A stretch of 64,000 nucleotides of DNA from DAHUXD01 sp963736455. Lineage in GTDB: Bacteria; Acidobacteriota; Thermoanaerobaculia; UBA5066; Gp7-AA6. The notes under the pieces are model-generated. The model had not been told where the DNA came from. It did no database searches and was given only the letters and a program-made list of their open reading frames with translations. Both the position numbers and the translations under genes were made by a program. Shown here piece after piece: positions 59,875 to 64,000 of this stretch (position 1 is its first letter; every line of letters starts with the position of its first letter). Location: positions 1,736,001 through 1,800,000 of the forward strand of contig CAVTON010000001.1 in NCBI GenBank assembly GCA_963736455.1, given 5' to 3'.

Positions 59875-60757
59875 CCGTCATCCCGAGCGGGGCGAGGAAT
59901 CCCTTCGAAGTCTCGGTGCGGCTGAGAAAGGGTTCCCTCGGTCCTCACGGCCCTCGGGATGACGTGGCTGCGAGGCGCCGTCACCTGTCATCCCGAGCGG
60001 AGCGAGGGATCCCTTCGAAGTCTCGGTGCGGCTGAGAAAGGGTTCCCTCGGTCCTCACGGCCCTCGGGATGACGTGGCTGCGAGGCGCCGTCACCCGTCA
60101 TCCCGAGCGGGGCGAGGAATTCCTTCGGAGGCTCGGTACGGCTAAGAAGGGGTTTCCTCGGTCCTCACGGCCCTCGGGATGACGTGGCCTGCGAGGCGCC
60201 GTCACCTGTCATCCCGAGCGGAGCGAGGGATCTCTTTGAAGTCTCGGTGCGGCTGAGAAAGGGTTCCCTCGGTCCTCACGGCCCTCGGGATGACGTGGCT
60301 GCGAGGCGCCGTCACCTGTCATCCCGAGCGGAGCGAGGGATCCCTTTGAAGTCTCGGTGCGGCTGAGAAAGGGTTCCCTCGGTCCTCACGGCCCTCGGGA
60401 TGACGTGGCTGCGAGGCGCCGTCACCTGTCATCCCGAGCGGAGCGAGGGATCCCTTTGAAGTCTCGGTGCGGCTGAGAAAGGGTTCCCTCGGTCCTCACG
60501 GCCCTCGGGATGACGTGGCTGCGAGGCGCCGTCACCTGTCATCCCGAGCGGAGCGAGGGATCCCTTCGAAGTCTCGGTACGGCTGAGAAAGGGTTCCCTC
60601 GGTCCTCACGGCCCTCGGGATGACGTGGCTGCGAGGCGCCGTCACCTGTCATCCCGAGCGGAGCGAGGGATCCCTTTGAAGTCTCGGTGCGGCTGAGAAA
60701 GGGTTCCCTCGGTCCTCACGGCCCTCGGGATGACGTGGCCCGCGCGAGGCGCCGTCA
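59875..60757. repeat. tandem array of eight 110-bp units
   Basis: The unit start TCCCGAGCGG recurs at 59881, 59991, 60101, 60212, 60322, 60432, 60542 and 60652: seven intervals of 110 bp (one of 111). Each unit is a long hairpin of the CATCCCGAGC family, with arms TCATCCCGAGCGGAGCGAGG and CCTCACGGCCCTCGGGATGA, followed by CGTGGCTGCGAGGCGCCGTC. Copies differ at few sites; the third is the most divergent. The array fills 59834-60754; no gene is present there. Its last bases overlap the stop codon of mglA. Confidence 0.93.
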
Positions 60758-61339
60758 CTTCTTCTTCAGATCCATCAACACCTGGCGCGCGACGGCCTTC
60801 AACGTGTCGAAGACGCCCGCACCCGTCGTGGCGACGGCCTCGAACGTCGGTTCGCGCTTGATGTTCAGGCGCCGGTAGAGCTCATCGGCCGCCATGGCCG
60901 TCGGCAGGTCGCGCTTGTTGAACTGCAGAACGTACGGCATCGTCGCGATGTCGTAGCCCTGGTCCTTCAGGTTCTTGTCGAGGTTGCGGATGGATTCGAC
61001 GTTCGCCTCGAGCCGCGCCTCCTGCGAGTCGGCCACGAAGACGACGCCGTCCACGCCCTTCAGGATCAGCTTGCGCGAGGCGTCGTAGAAGACCTGTCCC
61101 GGCACCGTGTACAGGTGAAAGCGCGTCTTGAAGCCCTTGACCGTCCCGAGGTCGAGCGGCAGGAAGTCGAAGAAGAGCGTGCGATCCGTCTCCGTCGCGA
61201 GCGAGATCAGCTTTCCCTTGGCGGAGGGGTTCGTGCGGTCGTAGATGTACTGCAGGTTCGTCGTCTTTCCGCACAGACCGGGACCGTAATAGACGATCTT
61301 GCAGTTGATCTCGCGCGCCGCGTAGTTGATGAACGTCAT
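60755..61339 (-). CDS. mglA: MglA-like small GTPase
   Basis: A 194-residue Ras-like GTPase of the bacterial MglA group. P-loop YYGPGLCGKTTNLQYIY (about 18-34), switch region with TETDRTLFFDFLPLDLG, the MglA-type TVPGQVFYDASRKLIL in place of the usual DxxG, and the base-binding NKRD. It switches between GTP and GDP forms and in known species sets cell polarity or drives motility; here it could do either. Its partner is the roadblock protein encoded just upstream, with 39 bp between the genes. Confidence 0.93.
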   Translation of the reverse strand: MTFINYAAREINCKIVYYGPGLCGKTTNLQYIYDRTNPSAKGKLISLATETDRTLFFDFLPLDLGTVKGFKTRFHLYTVPGQVFYDASRKLILKGVDGVVFVADSQEARLEANVESIRNLDKNLKDQGYDIATMPYVLQFNKRDLPTAMAADELYRRLNIKREPTFEAVATTGAGVFDTLKAVARQVLMDLKKK

Positions 61340-61378
61340 CGGGACACCGTCACCGTCCGGCCGGCCGCGCTCAGAACC

Positions 61379-61879
61379 CTACTCCGAAAACAGACGATCG
61401 ATGTCTTCGTCCGTGATCTCGGCAAACGGCGAATCGAAGTCCGGCGTCAGGACCTGCTTCTCCTTCTCGGCCTTGCGAGCGATCTCCTCGAAGATCTTCT
61501 CGAGCTCCGCCATGGCCCGCCGGACGCGAAGACGCACGAGCCCGAGGGAGGTCCGTTCATCGAAGATCACGACGAGGATGACGCGCTGGGCGACGATCGA
61601 GATGTGAATGTTGTCCCGTTCGCCCTCGTGGAAGAGGATCGAAAACTCGCGCTCGCCGATCAGGCGCGCCAGGCCGTCGGTGGCGGCGACATTCCCCGCC
61701 GTCAGCGACGCGAGCGAGGTCGTGTCGAGGGTCGTCAGGTCGCCGACCGCGGCGATCTGCTGGCCGTTCTTATCGACGAGGAAGACCACGTTCGCGTTGG
61801 CGTCCGAAGCCAGCCGCTGAAGCGAATCCTTGATCTTTCGAAACTCGTCGTCGTAAAGGACGAGATCGGGGAGCGTCAT
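61379..61879 (-). CDS. mglB: roadblock/LC7-domain protein, MglB-like
   Basis: A 166-residue protein. The first about 120 residues form a roadblock/LC7 domain (YDDEFRKIKDSLQRLASDAN, then VVFLVDKNGQQIAAVGDLTT and LFHEGERDNIHISIVAQRVI). The C-terminal 40 residues are helical and charged, as in MglB. Such proteins are GTPase-activating partners of MglA. It starts at the ATG at 61879 in a long AT-richer leader (61880-61936) containing GGAGAATC. Confidence 0.9.
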   Translation of the reverse strand: MTLPDLVLYDDEFRKIKDSLQRLASDANANVVFLVDKNGQQIAAVGDLTTLDTTSLASLTAGNVAATDGLARLIGEREFSILFHEGERDNIHISIVAQRVILVVIFDERTSLGLVRLRVRRAMAELEKIFEEIARKAEKEKQVLTPDFDSPFAEITDEDIDRLFSE

Positions 61880-61936
61880 GAATTAACTGATTCTCCTGCT
61901 ATGACTTATTCTAACAGCTTTCCCGCCGACCGCACC

Positions 61937-62533
61937 TCACAGCTCCCTCCGGTTCTCGAGCGAGCGGGCCATCGTGACTTCATCGGCGTACTCGATGTCT
62001 CCGCCGACCGGCAGGCCGAACGCGATTCGCGTGATGCGCACGCCGCTCGCCTTCAGTCGCCGCGCGAGGTAGAGCGCCGTCGCCTCGCCCTCCACGTTGG
62101 GATTGGTGGCGATGACGACCTCCTGCACGTCGGGTGTGACGCGGCCCACAAGGCCCGCGACGTCGATCTCGTCGGGGCCGATGCCCTTCAGCGGCGACAG
62201 GGCGCCCCAGAGAACGTGGTAGCGGCCCTTGAACTCGCGCGTCTTCTCGATCGCGACCAGATTGCCGGGCTCTTCGACGACGCAAAGGATGGCCGGATCG
62301 CGGCGCGGGTCCGTGCAGATCTCGCACGGATCCTCCTCCGTGAGCGTGTTGCACACCGAGCAGCGCCGCACGGCCGCGCGCGCCTCGCGGATCGCCGAGG
62401 CCAGACGCTCGGCCTCTTCGTCGGAGGAACGCAGCAGGTAGTACGCCAGCCGCGCCGCGCTCTTGGCTCCGATTCCCGGGAGCCGCTGGAACTCGGCCGT
62501 CAGCCGCTCGAGGGACCTGGGCGTGCCGGCCAA
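61937..62533 (-). CDS. recR: recombination mediator protein RecR
   Basis: A 198-residue RecR, the normal family length when started at the TTG at 62533 (LAGTPRSLERLTAEFQRLPG). A helix-hairpin-helix (LPGIGAKSAARLAYYLL) is followed by a four-cysteine zinc finger (CSVCNTLTEEDPCEIC) and a Toprim domain (CVVEEPGNLVAIEKTREFKG, ATNPNVEGEATALYLAR). It loads RecA with RecF/RecO during gap repair. The frame runs further upstream, but that part belongs to an inserted repeat element, so the original start region may have been altered. No good ribosome site precedes the TTG. Confidence 0.93.
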   Translation of the reverse strand: MAGTPRSLERLTAEFQRLPGIGAKSAARLAYYLLRSSDEEAERLASAIREARAAVRRCSVCNTLTEEDPCEICTDPRRDPAILCVVEEPGNLVAIEKTREFKGRYHVLWGALSPLKGIGPDEIDVAGLVGRVTPDVQEVVIATNPNVEGEATALYLARRLKASGVRITRIAFGLPVGGDIEYADEVTMARSLENRREL

Positions 62534-62540
62534 CGCTAGG

Positions 62541-62798
62541 AGGCTGCCGAAAAATGGATGCGGGCGTCGTGGTCGGCACTTTGCACCCGGCGCCCGATCC
62601 GCTGACCGTTGTTTGCGTTCTGCATCTCTCTCCAGCGGTCGCCGGCAAAGTGCCGACCACCCTCCGGGTTTCGGCGGCGCGTGGCCGTCTGCGTCGTCAT
62701 CGCTCCTCGACGATGTTCCCACATCGCCGTCGTCGCGCTTCCTCGCATCCGACCCCGCGGCGCTCGAAACGCCGCCTCACACCCTTTTTCGGCACCCT
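62541..62798. mobile_element. 258-bp MITE-like element between ybaB and recR
   Basis: Imperfect terminal inverted repeats of 17 bp, AGGCTGCCGAAAAATGG (62541-62557) and the complement of CCCTTTTTCGGCACCCT (62782-62798), match at 15 of 17 positions. An inner perfect 16-bp inverted repeat GTGGTCGGCACTTTGC lies at 62569-62584 with its partner at 62645-62660. No transposase is encoded. It fills the whole gap between the neighbouring genes of the usual dnaX-ybaB-recR order. Confidence 0.7.
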
Positions 62799-62799
62799 G

Positions 62800-63096
62800 C
62801 TACCGCATCCCCGGCATCATTCCGCCGAGCATCGAGGCCGTCTTCTTCTGCACCGCCTCGTCCACGCGCCGGGACGCCTCGCGCGAAGCGGCGAGGATCA
62901 GGTCCTGGAGCGTCTCGACGTCCTCGGGGTCGACGGCCGTCTTGTCGATCTCGACCGCGAGCACCTCCTTGGTGCCGGACATCGCGATCTTGACCATGCC
63001 TCCGCCCGAGGTCGCTTCGATCCGCATCGCGGCGAGCTCGTCCTGGAGCTTCGACTGCATGGCCTGGGCCTGCTGCATCATTTTCTCGATGTTCAT
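62800..63096 (-). CDS. ybaB: YbaB/EbfC nucleoid-associated protein
   Basis: A 98-residue protein, the usual size. It starts NIEKMMQQAQAMQSKLQDEL, continues with ATSGGGMVKIAMSGTKEVLA and ends with a Met/Gly-rich tail (KKTASMLGGMMPGMR). It forms dimers that bind DNA and is typically encoded between dnaX and recR, as here. Its stop codon lies 2 bp from the edge of the MITE-like element. It begins 11 bp after the dnaX stop. Confidence 0.94.
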   Translation of the reverse strand: MNIEKMMQQAQAMQSKLQDELAAMRIEATSGGGMVKIAMSGTKEVLAVEIDKTAVDPEDVETLQDLILAASREASRRVDEAVQKKTASMLGGMMPGMR

Positions 63097-63107
63097 GCGC
63101 GGGTCCG

Positions 63108-64000
63108 CTACTCCTCTTCCTTGACCTCGGTCAGCTCGCCGTGAAAGAGCTCCATCGCGGAACGCACCATCGGGTCCGACTCGGCGCGGGAGCTCGCTCG
63201 CTCGCGCGCGATCGTCGCCCGGGGCACCTCGCGCGCCGCCTTGCCCAGGTCGCCGTCGGCCGGAGGGCCGGTCTTCAGGAGAATCCGCATCGGCCGGCCG
63301 AACGCCTCGCGCGCGACTTCGGTGAGGAGCTTCTTCGCCGCATGGTCCTCGAGGGCCTCCTTCGCGGCCGCCTTGTCGATGCCGAATCGCAGCACCAGGT
63401 CGTCGCGCTCGACCGTGATGGATTCGGCGAGGCTCGCCTGGGCGGCCGTGACCCGGCGCCGGGAATCGAGCAGGCCATGGAATCGCTCGAGCGGGTCGCC
63501 GCCCGGGTTCCCCGCCGACGCCGTCGGCTCCCCGGCTTCGGGCTCGGGCTCGACCGCCACGAGCGAGACGATGCGCGGCCCGGAGTCGGCCGTCCGCGGC
63601 GGGACCGGCGCCGCAACGGGACCGTTCGGCCGGGCCGGCGTCGCCGGAAGCCCCGAGAGCGCCTGTTCGATTCCTCGCAGCCGCGGCAGCTCCGCGAGCT
63701 TCAGGATCAACATCTGGACGGCGAGTCCCGGGTCATCCACCCGGCGCGAGAGATCGCCCGCCTCGAGCGCCAGCGCCACCGATCGCAGCAGGTTCTCGTA
63801 CGGCATGGCCTGCGCGAGCGCCGTCAGGCGCTGACGATCGTCCTCCGGGACGTCCGCCGTGGCGCCCGCGGAGATCAGCAGGAGACGGCGCAGAAACGCC
63901 GCGAAATCCTTCAGGACGTGCCGCGGATCCGCACCGCTTTCCATCAGCCGGCTCCAGGAAGCGATCGCCGCGGCCCGATCGCCGGCCGCGATGGCGGAGT
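63108..64000 (-). CDS. dnaX: DNA polymerase III subunit gamma/tau, 3' part (runs off the window)
   Basis: The C-terminal 297 codons of dnaX; the 5' part with the AAA+ domain lies beyond the right edge. The frame is open to base 64000 and reads AAGDRAAAIASWSRLMESGA, DPRHVLKDFAAFLRRLLLIS and AQMPYENLLRSVALALEA-like helices of domain III, then a Pro-rich linker, then a C-terminal domain with SITVERDDLVLRFGIDKAAA. The protein is the clamp-loader core of the replicase. Its place before ybaB and recR is the conserved order. Confidence 0.92.
   Translation of the reverse strand, partial: SAIAAGDRAAAIASWSRLMESGADPRHVLKDFAAFLRRLLLISAGATADVPEDDRQRLTALAQAMPYENLLRSVALALEAGDLSRRVDDPGLAVQMLILKLAELPRLRGIEQALSGLPATPARPNGPVAAPVPPRTADSGPRIVSLVAVEPEPEAGEPTASAGNPGGDPLERFHGLLDSRRRVTAAQASLAESITVERDDLVLRFGIDKAAAKEALEDHAAKKLLTEVAREAFGRPMRILLKTGPPADGDLGKAAREVPRATIARERASSRAESDPMVRSAMELFHGELTEVKEEE

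Noticed and set aside
60184..60366. Short open frames inside the 110-bp array
   Set aside because: They are the translated repeat itself (for example IPSGARDLFEVSVRLRKGSL), appear once per unit and have no start signals. The similar peptide in SCO1 is different because it is fused to a real gene.
59875..60757. CRISPR-like look of regularly spaced repeats
   Set aside because: The whole 110-bp unit is repeated, with no unique spacers between short repeats and no cas genes nearby. It is a tandem array of a REP-like hairpin element.

Overview
The window is high-GC bacterial DNA with tightly packed genes, many GTG starts and 4-nt ATGA/GTGA overlaps. The gene content best fits Acidobacteriota, perhaps the Thermoanaerobaculia. 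It includes several GWxTD-domain proteins, an alternative complex III (ACIII) plus caa3 oxidase supercluster, Ser/Thr kinases fused to TPR tails, a B12-dependent ribonucleotide reductase, a futalosine-pathway MqnD, an MglA/roadblock pair and a common exported 'DTGYFWFF' repeat protein. This placement is inferred from gene content; the window holds no rRNA or other marker that settles it. No tRNA, rRNA, CRISPR array or transposase gene was recognised.

Region 1 (1-25 kb) is accessory and partly decaying. It carries an AraC-type regulator, a GWxTD protein, a transglutaminase-like protein, two large kinase-TPR proteins, small enzymes (SDR, two VOC proteins, a phosphodiesterase, a DHFR/RibD-like reductase, DinB) and a large exported protein. 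Between them lie wrecks: a kinase gene with its middle deleted, three orphan gene tails, an SLH-protein gene with two frameshifts and a shattered TonB-dependent receptor. A short motif ending CTGACCCC occurs at least 13 times between 2.0 and 17.2 kb, mostly just after genes, and in two cases supplies the stop codon. nrdJ, erpA and a GIY-YIG gene follow.

Region 2 (25-42 kb) is respiratory. A three-gene GWxTD operon reads leftward. From a 95-bp divergent gap the other way runs actA-B-C-D-E-F, a small membrane protein, SCO1 and coxB-A-C-D. Together these would move electrons from menaquinol through ACIII to a cytochrome c-fused cytochrome oxidase. A REP-like element sits in frame in the signal-peptide region of SCO1.

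Region 3 (42-54 kb) is ordinary metabolism: fRMsr, UPF0173 hydrolase, a SirB1-DUF2203 fusion, O-methyltransferase, M20 amidohydrolase, a DUF2279 protein, a sodium:solute symporter, an amidohydrolase, 3-hydroxyacyl-CoA dehydrogenase, two small membrane proteins and MqnD.

Region 4 (54-64 kb) has a 19-residue lysine-rich microprotein gene with its own promoter and terminator, a PadR regulator behind a palindromic operator, a PaoABC-like periplasmic molybdenum oxidoreductase operon, eight tandem 110-bp repeats abutting mglA, the roadblock gene, then recR, a MITE-like insertion, ybaB and the 3' part of dnaX.

Two repeat families partition the window. The CTGACCCC motif is confined to the left 17 kb. 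The CATCCCGAGC/GGGATCCCT family occurs only from 18.5 kb rightward, as singletons, a 133-bp tandem array and a 110-bp tandem array.
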